Below are positions 1 to 5,455 of a stretch of 5,455 nucleotides of DNA, piece by piece; positions within the stretch are counted from its first letter, which is position 1, and every line of letters starts with the position of its first letter. The notes below the pieces were generated by a model that saw nothing but the letters and a program-made list of their open reading frames with translations, did no database searches and was not told where the DNA came from. A program made the translations under genes and the position numbers. This stretch comes from Methylophilus sp. (GTDB taxonomy: Bacteria; Pseudomonadota; Gammaproteobacteria; Burkholderiales; Methylophilaceae): the NCBI GenBank assembly GCA_027489475.1, contig JAIXZQ010000309.1, positions 1 through 5,455 on the forward strand, in the 5' to 3' direction.

Positions 1-293
1 CCTGCAAACGGGTCATCCATACTGGCGCTACGGTCTAAGACCAAGCCAATTTGGGCCCCCACGCCGGTACGTTGAATTTTCTGCTCTAAGCTGTGTGGCC
101 CCGCCAGTCCTAAAATAATAAACACGATGCTAACTACAGCAAACACTTTGAGCAGCAAGCCAATCAGGCTGGACAGCGGGTCAGGGGGCAGCAAGCCTAT
201 CCAAGAATAGTGCTTGCTGTGCGCGCGTTCAAGCAGCAAGGGCAGCAGTGCCAGTGGTAACGCCCATAATAACCAAGGATGCGTGAAAGCCAT
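1..293 (-). CDS. mxaC: MxaC-like membrane-anchored vWA protein (3' end outside window)
   Basis: The first 97 codons are visible, read from the ATG at 293-291; the rest lies beyond base 1. Hydrophobic segments cover about residues 7-21 and 43-64. Residues 81-92 then give a von Willebrand A strand with an intact MIDAS start, LVLDRSASM (D87, S89, S91), the metal-binding pattern DxSxS. The loop between the two spans carries E22, R23, K27 and two His, so by the positive-inside rule it is cytosolic, placing the vWA domain in the periplasm (inference). The layout matches MxaC of methylotrophs and, more generally, BatA-like proteins. MxaC belongs to the accessory set needed for active methanol dehydrogenase. 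The start overlaps the mxaA stop as TAATG, with GAGGT (307-303) nine bases upstream, so translation is probably coupled. A generic BatA protein is the alternative, but the MxaR/S/A neighbours favour MxaC. Confidence 0.82.
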   Translation of the reverse strand, partial: MAFTHPWLLWALPLALLPLLLERAHSKHYSWIGLLPPDPLSSLIGLLLKVFAVVSIVFIILGLAGPHSLEQKIQRTGVGAQIGLVLDRSASMDDPFA

Positions 294-1273
294 TATGCAC
301 GCACCTCAGGACGCAAGCCGCGTTCGCAATCACGCATATGTCGACAAAAGCGTTTAAGCCCTTGTTTATTGGGTAAGTCCAAGGTCAGCGGCGTGTTGGG
401 ATCAAAATACACCTGGTGTGACAAGGCAAAAAAGCGTTCGATCTCACTGCTTGCAGGTGCAAATGCCGGTTGCTCGCTGGTAAAGCGGCTGATGCCGTTT
501 GCAAACACACTGTGGCCGGCCACTTGATGCAAGGCTTGATGCACTGCAGTAATCGCTTGTTGCAAGCCTTGAGGGTCCTCTGGCAAACGATTGACCTGAC
601 GATAGGCTTTGGCAAATGCGCCGCCCATATAAGGCAACCAAGCGCGCGCGCCTAAAATATACAATAACGCCAGTAAACACAGACCCAATAAGGCAGCTGC
701 GCCTTTCAACAGCATCCATTCTTTATCGGCACGCAACTGCAATGGGGGAATATATGGGCTTAGCTCATTTTTCAAATTGACTTCGCCATACACTGACAAT
801 GGTGAAATTCTAAAATTGAATGAAGGCATGCGAAATTGACGCACTTGCGTGTTGCCCGCTTGACGAATCTTGACGATTTCACCGCGTAATATTGCAGGTT
901 TGGTCACACGGCCTGTTTTAAACACTTGATATTCAAGCTGTATGGTATACACCGCTTGCTGGCTTTGTTGGTCTTCTTTGACAGAAATGGCGGAGAGCTC
1001 GATGCCTGACACTTGTCCGCGATAGCGGTGCTCATAGCCCACAATCGGCAAAGACTCTTTGATCAATTCGTAGGGTTTCTTCACCGTCAATATCATGGTG
1101 CGTTGCAGCTTGTCACCCACCACAAACCCAGCATCACGGCTTGGATTAATCTCTTGGACGCTCACAAATTTTTGGTCAACGTCAGGCAGGATAACATCGG
1201 CAAAACATTGCCCGGCGAGTAAAAGCCAGAGGGTGCCGAAGAAAAAAACGATTATTCGGTTGCGCGCATTCAT
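293..1273 (-). CDS. mxaA: MxaA-like methanol dehydrogenase accessory membrane protein
   Basis: 326 residues. Residues 1-25 form a signal peptide: basic start, hydrophobic core, likely cleavage after CFA. A periplasmic domain spans about 26-187. One membrane span lies at about 188-208, followed by R210, which puts the C-terminal 115 or so residues in the cytosol. That tail ends in an aromatic/basic stretch (RFF at 280-282, YF at 289-290, then many Arg). In methylotrophs MxaA is required for assembly of active, calcium-loaded methanol dehydrogenase; its biochemistry is not settled. A bitopic protein would link the cytosolic MxaR/MxaS pair to the periplasm (inference). The start is supported by AAGGAA (1287-1282), eight bases upstream, which overlaps the mxaS stop codon. 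A lipoprotein reading at C23 is unlikely because Gln precedes the Cys. The family call rests on gene order, topology and length more than on motifs. Confidence 0.8.
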   Translation of the reverse strand: MNARNRIIVFFFGTLWLLLAGQCFADVILPDVDQKFVSVQEINPSRDAGFVVGDKLQRTMILTVKKPYELIKESLPIVGYEHRYRGQVSGIELSAISVKEDQQSQQAVYTIQLEYQVFKTGRVTKPAILRGEIVKIRQAGNTQVRQFRMPSFNFRISPLSVYGEVNLKNELSPYIPPLQLRADKEWMLLKGAAALLGLCLLALLYILGARAWLPYMGGAFAKAYRQVNRLPEDPQGLQQAITAVHQALHQVAGHSVFANGISRFTSEQPAFAPASSEIERFFALSHQVYFDPNTPLTLDLPNKQGLKRFCRHMRDCERGLRPEVRA

Positions 1274-1285
1274 GGGTGTGTTTCC

Positions 1286-2146
1286 TTAAGCAGGCACAAA
1301 TTGGTGGAAGTAGTCAGTCAGCAAATCCGCGTCAAACTGGTCTTCGACAAAAAAGGGCTGCATATCAAATCGCATAAAAATATCTTCAATGGCTTGTTTG
1401 CGAGCGGCAAACGCATCCAGAATCCGTTGTCTATACGACGCACGAATAAATAAGGTGCGGCGTTCTCCGGTTTCGGGATCGTTGATGCTGGTGATGCCAA
1501 ACTCAGGCAGTTGCTTGTATTCGGTACTGTTCCATAACACGACCGGCACAATGTGGTGACGTATCATCAGTAACAACGCTTCTTCTAGTTGCGACAAAGG
1601 CATGTGAAAGTCTGACACCAGAAAAATTAACGAACGTTCACGCGGCAACAGTCGCACACTTTCAATAAACGCCGCCGCACCCACCTCGTTGGGTAAATGG
1701 TCTTCAAGGCGGTTGGCCAGATCAAACATGCTATGTGGCCGTGAAGACAAGGTGCACAGCCAATCGTCATGCAAGTCATCATCAAAGCCAATAAACCCGA
1801 CTGGGTCAGTATTGCGACAGGCTGATTGCGCCACTGAGCGCGTGATATGGGCAGCCGTCACCAGCTTGGTATGTGGCGTCCCGTATTGCATGGAGCCAGA
1901 CATATCGCACATGACAAACCCCGGGGTGGCGCTCTTTTGGTTAAAGATGCGCACATAGACCTGTTCCATCGGGTCTCGGATGGTTTGGCGTATATCAATG
2001 CGTCTAGGGTCAGGGTAAGACAACAAGGTGGTGTGGCCTCTAAACTCCATGCCCATCCCACGTTGATTACTCTTGTGCCGCCCTGGACGACGCGAACGTG
2101 AGCGCCAGCCAGTGTGATAACTGAATTCCTTGATTTCTTGCATCAT
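1286..2146 (-). CDS. mxaS: MxaS-like DUF58 / vWA-fold protein
   Basis: 286 residues without a signal peptide or membrane span, so probably cytosolic. Residues 1-30 are strongly basic. Residues 21-71 carry the DUF58 signature: GRHKS, then GMGMEF, YPDPRRIDIR and YVRIF, corresponding to the family pattern G.H.S...G...EF...R.Y...DD.R.IDW...AR. A von Willebrand A-type MIDAS follows: DMSGSM (D81, S83, S85), with the later LVSDF (D179) as the probable second metal ligand. In mxa clusters MxaS sits directly after the MoxR ATPase and is thought to act with it in methanol dehydrogenase maturation. Two adjacent ATG codons (2146 and 2143) could start it. The ribosome site is weak, AGAG at 2160-2157, ten bases upstream, so coupling to mxaR 17 bp before is likely. 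A BatA-pathway DUF58 protein is the alternative name for the same architecture. Confidence 0.85.
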   Translation of the reverse strand: MMQEIKEFSYHTGWRSRSRRPGRHKSNQRGMGMEFRGHTTLLSYPDPRRIDIRQTIRDPMEQVYVRIFNQKSATPGFVMCDMSGSMQYGTPHTKLVTAAHITRSVAQSACRNTDPVGFIGFDDDLHDDWLCTLSSRPHSMFDLANRLEDHLPNEVGAAAFIESVRLLPRERSLIFLVSDFHMPLSQLEEALLLMIRHHIVPVVLWNSTEYKQLPEFGITSINDPETGERRTLFIRASYRQRILDAFAARKQAIEDIFMRFDMQPFFVEDQFDADLLTDYFHQFVPA

Positions 2147-2163
2147 TCAGACGTCGCTCTGAG

Positions 2164-3180
2164 TTAGGGGGCAGCCACGGCATTGACAATGCCGGTCAAC
2201 AGCTCGCGGGCAATCTCCGTACGGCGCATCTCATACACGGGGCTAAAGACCAAACGGTGCGCAATGGTTTCATGGAACACCGCATGAATATCCTCAGGCA
2301 CCACCGCACTGCGGTTGTTCAGCCATGCATTCACTCGGGCAGCGCGCAACAACATACCCATGCCACGCGGGCTGGCCCCACTCAGTACCAGACGCTTCAT
2401 GTCCACATTAGAAACTTTGACGCCGTAGGCGACCGGGTCTTTGGTGGCGAGCCACAGGTCAAGTGCATATTTACGCAATGCAGGGCTGGCTTGAATGTTT
2501 TCTTGGATGACCTTGGCAAAACTGTTTAGCTGGTCAAACTTCAAGATATCGGCGGGCACGTTGCTAATCAACTGGTCTACATCATGGAATCGGGTATCAA
2601 AAATCAGCGATTCCATGATCTCATGCGCAGCGGGCACCACAATCGGGATTTCCATCATAAAGCGGTCGCGCGCGGCAGAAGGGATATCAAAGGTTTCTTC
2701 GCGTTCAACTTGGTTACGGTCAGCAAACACCAGCATGTGCGGGAAAGTGTGCTCTTTGTTAAACGCCGTCAGGGTGCGTTCGGCCATCACACGCAGCATC
2801 AGCGAGTGCACCTGTGGACGCGCACGGTTGATTTCGTTAAAGAAAAAGATGGATAAGTCTTGGCCAGACATCAACAATGGACCTGGGCTGACGTGTGGCT
2901 TGCCATCTTCACCTAAATAAGTGTGGTAAACCAAGTCATTCGGCATCAAGTCAATGGTGCCCTCAATCCGCTGATAGCCACCGCCAATGCCGCGGGTAAA
3001 GGCGCGCAGCAAGGTGGTTTTACCCACACCCACATCACCTTCAAGCAGCACGTGTCCGCGCGCGAAGACGGCGATGGTAATCAGGCGCACTGGATTTTGC
3101 TGGCCGACAACCACTTTATTGACTTCAGTTTCCAAGGTGAGCGCGTGCGTACGCCAATCGTTTAATTGCTGTTCTTGCAT
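2164..3180 (-). CDS. mxaR: MxaR, MoxR-family AAA+ ATPase
   Basis: 338 residues, the usual MoxR length, and the first gene of the minus-strand operon. Visible AAA+ elements: Walker A GDVGVGKT (48-55, K54); Walker B region FFFNEINRARPQVHS (112-126) with catalytic Glu E116; sensor 1 in FADRNQVE (N156); Arg finger region AARDRF (169-174); sensor 2 GASPRG (268-273, R272), followed by the C-terminal helical lid. The usual Walker B Asp of the DEINR motif is Asn here (N115). MoxR ATPases act as chaperone-like remodelers paired with vWA proteins. MxaR is needed for active methanol dehydrogenase, probably driving metal insertion through MxaS, MxaA and MxaC (family knowledge plus inference). The start is well supported: AGGAAA (3192-3187) lies six bases upstream. 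Assignment to MxaR rather than a general MoxR rests on the genes that follow. Confidence 0.9.
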   Translation of the reverse strand: MQEQQLNDWRTHALTLETEVNKVVVGQQNPVRLITIAVFARGHVLLEGDVGVGKTTLLRAFTRGIGGGYQRIEGTIDLMPNDLVYHTYLGEDGKPHVSPGPLLMSGQDLSIFFFNEINRARPQVHSLMLRVMAERTLTAFNKEHTFPHMLVFADRNQVEREETFDIPSAARDRFMMEIPIVVPAAHEIMESLIFDTRFHDVDQLISNVPADILKFDQLNSFAKVIQENIQASPALRKYALDLWLATKDPVAYGVKVSNVDMKRLVLSGASPRGMGMLLRAARVNAWLNNRSAVVPEDIHAVFHETIAHRLVFSPVYEMRRTEIARELLTGIVNAVAAP

Positions 3181-3196
3181 GCCTGATTTCCTGAGA

Positions 3197-3221
3197 TGAG
3201 TAATGTCCGGAGTTGAGTAAT
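3197..3221. repeat. 8-bp direct repeat in the mxaR leader
   Basis: TGAGTAAT occurs at 3197-3204 and again at 3214-3221, a 17-bp period, separated by GTCCGGAGT. On the mxaR strand it reads ATTACTCA twice, within 42 bases of the start codon. It would lie in the transcribed leader if the TACAAT box is used. It could be a binding site or chance; function unknown. Confidence 0.5.
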
Positions 3222-3232
3222 ATCAAACTTAA

Positions 3233-3238
3233 ATTGTA
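3233..3238 (-). promoter_or_regulatory. Possible -10 box for the mxaRSAC operon
   Basis: Read on the minus strand this is TACAAT, five of six matches to TATAAT, about 53 bases before the mxaR start. I find no acceptable -35 box at 16-18 bp spacing. If the call is right, the promoter would need an activator, and the inverted repeat at 3241-3254, just two bases upstream, is a natural candidate site. Weak evidence from one hexamer in an AT-rich region. Confidence 0.3.
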
Positions 3239-3240
3239 TC

Positions 3241-3254
3241 TGATTTGTAAATCA
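3241..3254. repeat. Operator-like inverted repeat TGATTT-GT-AAATCA
   Basis: Perfect 6-bp arms around a 2-base centre, located two bases upstream of the possible mxaR -10 box. The size suits a site for a dimeric helix-turn-helix regulator. It does not fit the FNR pattern (TTGAT-N4-ATCAA) or the CRP pattern (TGTGA-N6-TCACA). The cognate regulator is unknown and not in the window. Confidence 0.45.
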
Positions 3255-3354
3255 CGTGCGCCATAAAGCGCGCGGATACCTGATTTTTACAGTGTTTTGA
3301 CTGTGACATCATTTGTAATATTCAGTTACATTTTTAACAATGTTACCGCCTTTT

Positions 3355-3382
3355 ATGGCAAAAGTATACAGGTCTGTATAGT
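3355..3382 (+). promoter_or_regulatory. Likely fabAB promoter
   Basis: A -35-like box ATGGCA (3355-3360, four of six to TTGACA), a 16-bp spacer, and a -10 box TATAGT (3377-3382, five of six to TATAAT). Transcription would begin near 3389, giving a leader of about 70 bases before fabA. The inverted repeat at 3365-3380 fills the spacer and overlaps the -10 box. A second, weaker option is TCGACA (3389-3394) with TAATTT (3413-3418). Confidence 0.45.
3365..3380. promoter_or_regulatory. Operator-like palindrome TATACAG-GT-CTGTATA in the fabAB promoter
   Basis: Perfect 7-bp arms around GT. It sits between the proposed -35 and -10 boxes and overlaps the latter, the position where a bound protein blocks RNA polymerase, so a repressor site is the simplest reading (inference). 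In Gammaproteobacteria fabA and fabB are controlled by FadR and FabR; this sequence does not look like the E. coli sites for either. It has ACAG..CTGT half-sites, opposite in order to the LexA box. Confidence 0.55.
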
Positions 3383-3458
3383 ATATCTTCGACAAAAAGC
3401 TTTCACTAAATGTAATTTCCGGCGAAAATATTGCTTTGTGTGAAAATCGTTAAATTAG

Positions 3459-3974
3459 ATGACTAAAAAAAGCAGTTTTACCAAAGAAGAGCTTTTGGCC
3501 TGTGGCCGCGGGGAGATGTTTGGAGAGGGCAATGCACAATTGCCATTACCGCCCATGCTGATGTTTGACCGTATTGTGCATATTTCAGATGAAGGCGGTA
3601 AGTACGGGCAAGGTGAAATCATCGCTGAGTTGGATATTCACCCTGAATTATGGTTTTTTGGCTGCCATTTTACCGGCGACCCCGTGATGCCAGGGTGTTT
3701 GGGCTTGGATGCCATGTGGCAGTTGGTGGGATTTTTTCTCGGTTGGAAAGGCGGCCCCGGCCGCGGACGTGCCCTGGGCTCTGGTGAGGTGAAATTTACG
3801 GGTCAAGTGTTGCCAACGGCTCGCTTGGTGCGCTATCACATCGACCTGAAGCGGGTCATCATGCGCAAATTGGTGATGGGGATTGCAGATGCGCGTATGG
3901 AAGTGGATGGCCGTGAGATTTATGTGGCCAATGAGTTACGTGTGGGCTTGTTCACCACCACGGATAATTTCTAA
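3459..3974 (+). CDS. fabA: FabA, 3-hydroxydecanoyl-ACP dehydratase/isomerase
   Basis: 171 residues, against 172 in E. coli FabA, and similar along its whole length as I recall that sequence. The hot-dog fold active site is clear: WFFGCHF (65-71, H70) and [11 protein letters not shown] (79-89, D84), the catalytic His/Asp pair. The enzyme dehydrates 3-hydroxydecanoyl-ACP and isomerises trans-2- to cis-3-decenoyl-ACP, the branch point of anaerobic unsaturated fatty acid synthesis in the cytosol. The ATG at 3459 is the only sensible start: an in-frame TAG lies directly before it, and the N-terminus ([15 protein letters not shown]) aligns with the family. No Shine-Dalgarno is visible; the 10 bases before the ATG read GTTAAATTAG. 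It is the first gene of fabAB, 32 bp before the preferred fabB start. Confidence 0.98.
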   Translation: MTKKSSFTKEELLACGRGEMFGEGNAQLPLPPMLMFDRIVHISDEGGKYGQGEIIAELDIHPELWFFGCHFTGDPVMPGCLGLDAMWQLVGFFLGWKGGPGRGRALGSGEVKFTGQVLPTARLVRYHIDLKRVIMRKLVMGIADARMEVDGREIYVANELRVGLFTTTDNF

Positions 3975-3997
3975 TTTTGTTTGTCTAGAAGTTCATG

Positions 3998-4002
3998 GGA
4001 GG
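3998..4002 (+). promoter_or_regulatory. Ribosome binding site that sets the fabB start
   Basis: GGAGG ends four bases before the ATG at 4007. The site lies inside the reading frame extended to the upstream in-frame ATG at 3995, so ribosomes bound here would start at 4007, not 3995. The upstream ATG has no comparable site of its own. Confidence 0.75.
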
Positions 4003-4006
4003 CGCA

Positions 4007-5233
4007 ATGCGTCGCGTAGTAATTACAGGATTTGGTATTGTTTCCAGTCTTGGTAATAACAAACAAGAAGTCTTGGACAGCCTAAAAGCAGGCCGTTCTG
4101 GGATTACCTTTCAACCTGAATACGCCGAGCGTGGCATGCGTTCGCATGTGGCGGGCTCAATTAAAAACCTCGATATTGAGGCGTTGATTGATCGTAAATT
4201 ATTACGCTTTATGGCCAAAGGTCACGCTTATGCCTGGCTGGCCATGCAAGAAGCGATTGCCGATGCACAATTACCAGAGGAGCTGGTCTCGAATGTGCGT
4301 ACCGGTTTGATTGTGGGGGCCGGCGGCACCTCTACCGAAAGCATGCTCGAAGGCACCAATACGCTGGCCGAAAAAGGCATACGTCGGGTGGGGCCATACA
4401 TGGTGACCAAAACCATGAGCAGCGGCATTGCTGCATGCTTGGCTACCGGCGCCAAAATTAAAGGCGTTAATTATGGGATTAGCTCAGCATGTTCTACCAG
4501 TGCACACTGCATTGGTGCTGGGGTAGAGCAGATTCAATTGGGCAAGCAAGATATTGTGTTTGCAGGCGGCGGCGAAGAAGAACACTGGACCATGAGTTAT
4601 CTGTTTGATGCCATGGGCGCGTTGTCCAGCAAATACAACGATACGCCAGAAAAAGCCTCGCGTACTTATGATGCTGACCGTGATGGCTTTGTCATTTCAG
4701 GCGGTGGTGGCATTGTGGTGCTCGAAGAGCTCGAACATGCCAAAGCCCGGGGTGCGCATATCTATGCAGAGGTCGTCGGTTACGGCGCGACGTCTGATGG
4801 CTATGATATGGTTGCCCCAAGCGGCGAGGGTGCAGTCCGTTGTATGCAGCAAGCATTACAAGGCATAGACCCGCAAGAAATTGACTATATCAATACGCAT
4901 GGCACCAGCACCCCGGTAGGTGATACCAAAGAACTCGAAGCGATTCGCAATGTGTTTGGCGCAAGCAGCCGTGCCGCCATTGCCTCCACCAAGTCGTTGT
5001 CTGGTCATGCCCTCGGCGCGGCGGGAGTCAATGAGGCGATTTATACCTTATTGATGATGCAACATGGTTTTATTGCGGCATCGGCCAATATCGAGAACTT
5101 GGATCCTGCCGCAGAAGGCTTGAATATTGTGCGTACGCCAATCACGCAATGCAAGATTGAAACTGCGCTGTCTAACAGCTTTGGTTTTGGCGGCACCAAT
5201 GCCACTCTGACCTTATCCACCAAACATCTGTAA
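4007..5233 (+). CDS. fabB: FabB, 3-oxoacyl-ACP synthase I
   Basis: 408 residues from the preferred start (E. coli FabB has 406). The frame is open from 3995, but [18 protein letters not shown] at 4007 matches the family N-terminus and has the better ribosome site. The thiolase-fold Cys-His-His active site is complete: C162 in [11 protein letters not shown]298 in [11 protein letters not shown] and H334 in [13 protein letters not shown], with supporting K329. The C-terminal [10 protein letters not shown] loop is at 390-399. The enzyme condenses malonyl-ACP with acyl-ACP and is the form able to extend cis-3-decenoyl-ACP, the direct product of FabA, so the pair makes a complete branch for unsaturated acyl chains. 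GGGEEEHW (187-194) and the long match to E. coli FabB argue against FabF. It shares the fabA promoter and is followed by a terminator. Confidence 0.97.
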   Translation: MRRVVITGFGIVSSLGNNKQEVLDSLKAGRSGITFQPEYAERGMRSHVAGSIKNLDIEALIDRKLLRFMAKGHAYAWLAMQEAIADAQLPEELVSNVRTGLIVGAGGTSTESMLEGTNTLAEKGIRRVGPYMVTKTMSSGIAACLATGAKIKGVNYGISSACSTSAHCIGAGVEQIQLGKQDIVFAGGGEEEHWTMSYLFDAMGALSSKYNDTPEKASRTYDADRDGFVISGGGGIVVLEELEHAKARGAHIYAEVVGYGATSDGYDMVAPSGEGAVRCMQQALQGIDPQEIDYINTHGTSTPVGDTKELEAIRNVFGASSRAAIASTKSLSGHALGAAGVNEAIYTLLMMQHGFIAASANIENLDPAAEGLNIVRTPITQCKIETALSNSFGFGGTNATLTLSTKHL

Positions 5234-5247
5234 AAAGTTAGTGGCAA

Positions 5248-5269
5248 GACTGTGTAATTAATAACAGTC
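5248..5269. repeat. Inverted repeat GACTGT-N10-ACAGTC after fabB
   Basis: Perfect 6-bp arms (5248-5253 and 5264-5269) around the AT-rich loop GTAATTAATA. It lies between fabB and its terminator, upstream of the lipoprotein gene. It could be a regulator site or a minor hairpin. It is two bases too long to be a LexA box (CTGT-N8-ACAG). Confidence 0.3.
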
Positions 5270-5279
5270 GCATCAAATC

Positions 5280-5314
5280 AAAGGCGGTGTGGTGATCATC
5301 ACACCGCCTTTTTT
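5280..5314 (+). terminator. Rho-independent terminator of fabAB
   Basis: Stem AAAGGCGGTGTG (5280-5291) pairs perfectly with CACACCGCCTTT (5300-5311). A G-U and a U-A pair can extend it to leave a GAUC tetraloop. A run of six T (5309-5314) follows at once. It begins 46 bases after the fabB stop and separates fabAB from the lipoprotein gene. The reverse strand has only a broken T tract, so it acts mainly rightward. Confidence 0.93.
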
Positions 5315-5334
5315 CTGCCATCAAGGAGATGCGT

Positions 5335-5455
5335 ATGAAAACTTTTCGCTGGACATGGGTTGGGGCAGTCTTTTTGGCGGCTGTGTTGTCAGGCTGTGCA
5401 ACGCTGGGGACCCGCACCATAGAGATGAATCAGGCACAGTTGCAACAAGCATTGA
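5335..5455 (+). CDS. Lipoprotein, possibly DUF1439/YceB-like (3' end outside window)
   Basis: Forty codons are visible before the window ends. MKTFRW starts a type II signal peptide with a hydrophobic core (about 8-18) and the lipobox LSGC, so C21 would be lipidated after cleavage; the +2 residue is Ala, which usually sends a lipoprotein to the outer membrane. The mature part begins ATLGTRTIEMNQAQLQQAL, which resembles the start of DUF1439 proteins such as E. coli YceB (a Thr-Ile segment then a Gln-rich helix). That family call is tentative on so few residues. AAGGAG (5323-5328) lies six bases before the ATG at 5335; an in-frame ATG at 5329 is too close to it. The gene follows the fabAB terminator and so probably has its own promoter, which I could not place with confidence. 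Confidence 0.85.
   Translation, partial: MKTFRWTWVGAVFLAAVLSGCATLGTRTIEMNQAQLQQAL

Larger units (their letters stand above)
3183..3286. repeat. Three copies of the heptamer CTGATTT upstream of mxaR
   Basis: CTGATTT occurs at 3183-3189, 3240-3246 and 3280-3286, all in the same orientation; the first and third extend to CCTGATTT. The middle copy contributes the left arm of the inverted repeat at 3241-3254, and the first overlaps the mxaR ribosome site on the other strand. Spacings of 57 and 40 bp are not equal. Function unknown. Confidence 0.4.

Noticed and set aside
1205..1273. MxaA as a lipoprotein at C23
   Set aside because: The residue before the Cys is Gln, where a lipobox needs Gly, Ala or Ser; signal peptidase I cleavage after CFA fits better.
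2495..2920. 141-codon open frame on the plus strand opposite mxaR
   Set aside because: It lies wholly antisense to a clearly conserved ATPase, has no family resemblance, and is rich in Ser, Arg and Cys as expected of a shadow frame.
1..3180. Generic BatABD-type MoxR cluster rather than mxa
   Set aside because: The 326-residue signal-peptide plus single-span protein between the DUF58 and vWA genes fits MxaA; the BatA pathway has a short DUF4381 protein there. Not fully excluded without a search.
3365..3380. LexA box in the fabAB promoter
   Set aside because: The half-sites are in the order ACAG..CTGT, opposite to the LexA pattern CTGT-N8-ACAG, and the spacing does not fit.
5250..5267. LexA box CTGT...ACAG after fabB
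   Set aside because: The gap is 10 bases, not 8, and the neighbouring genes are not SOS genes.
5238..5420. 60-codon open frame on the minus strand after fabB
   Set aside because: It runs through the terminator hairpin and antisense to the lipoprotein start, with no ribosome site or recognisable domain.

Overview
The window looks like a chromosomal segment of a betaproteobacterial methylotroph, most plausibly a member of the Methylophilaceae (Methylophilus/Methylovorus-like). This rests on mxa-type genes, a classical FabA/FabB pair, and base composition that looks close to balanced by eye. The assignment is inferred from gene content; no search was run. All genes seen are intact except the two cut by the window ends. 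I see no mobile element, tRNA, rRNA or CRISPR array.

Minus strand, 3180 down to 1: a tight four-gene run in the order mxaR (MoxR-type AAA+ ATPase), mxaS (DUF58/von Willebrand A-like), mxaA (signal peptide, periplasmic domain, one membrane span, cytosolic tail) and mxaC (membrane-anchored vWA protein, 3' end outside the window). Gaps are 17 bp, 12 bp and a 1-base TAATG overlap, so this is one operon. In methylotrophs the products of mxaRSACKL are needed to make active methanol dehydrogenase and are linked to metal (calcium) insertion. The ATPase and MxaS would work in the cytosol, MxaA would span the membrane, and MxaC would present its vWA domain in the periplasm. Here mxaR is the first gene: the structural genes mxaFJGI are not upstream of it.

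Intergenic 3181-3458: a 278-bp AT-rich divergent control region. It holds a perfect 7+7 inverted repeat inside the likely fabA promoter, a perfect 6+6 inverted repeat next to a possible mxaR -10, an 8-bp direct repeat, and three copies of a heptamer.

Plus strand, 3459 to 5233: fabA and fabB, the pair that makes and extends cis-unsaturated acyl chains. They are followed by a strong intrinsic terminator (5280-5314). A lipoprotein gene then begins at 5335 and runs off the right end.

The points most worth a second look are the mxaRSAC run detached from mxaFJGI, the Asn in place of the Walker B Asp in the ATPase, and the palindrome embedded in the fabA promoter. I do not see clear evidence of a wholly new system.
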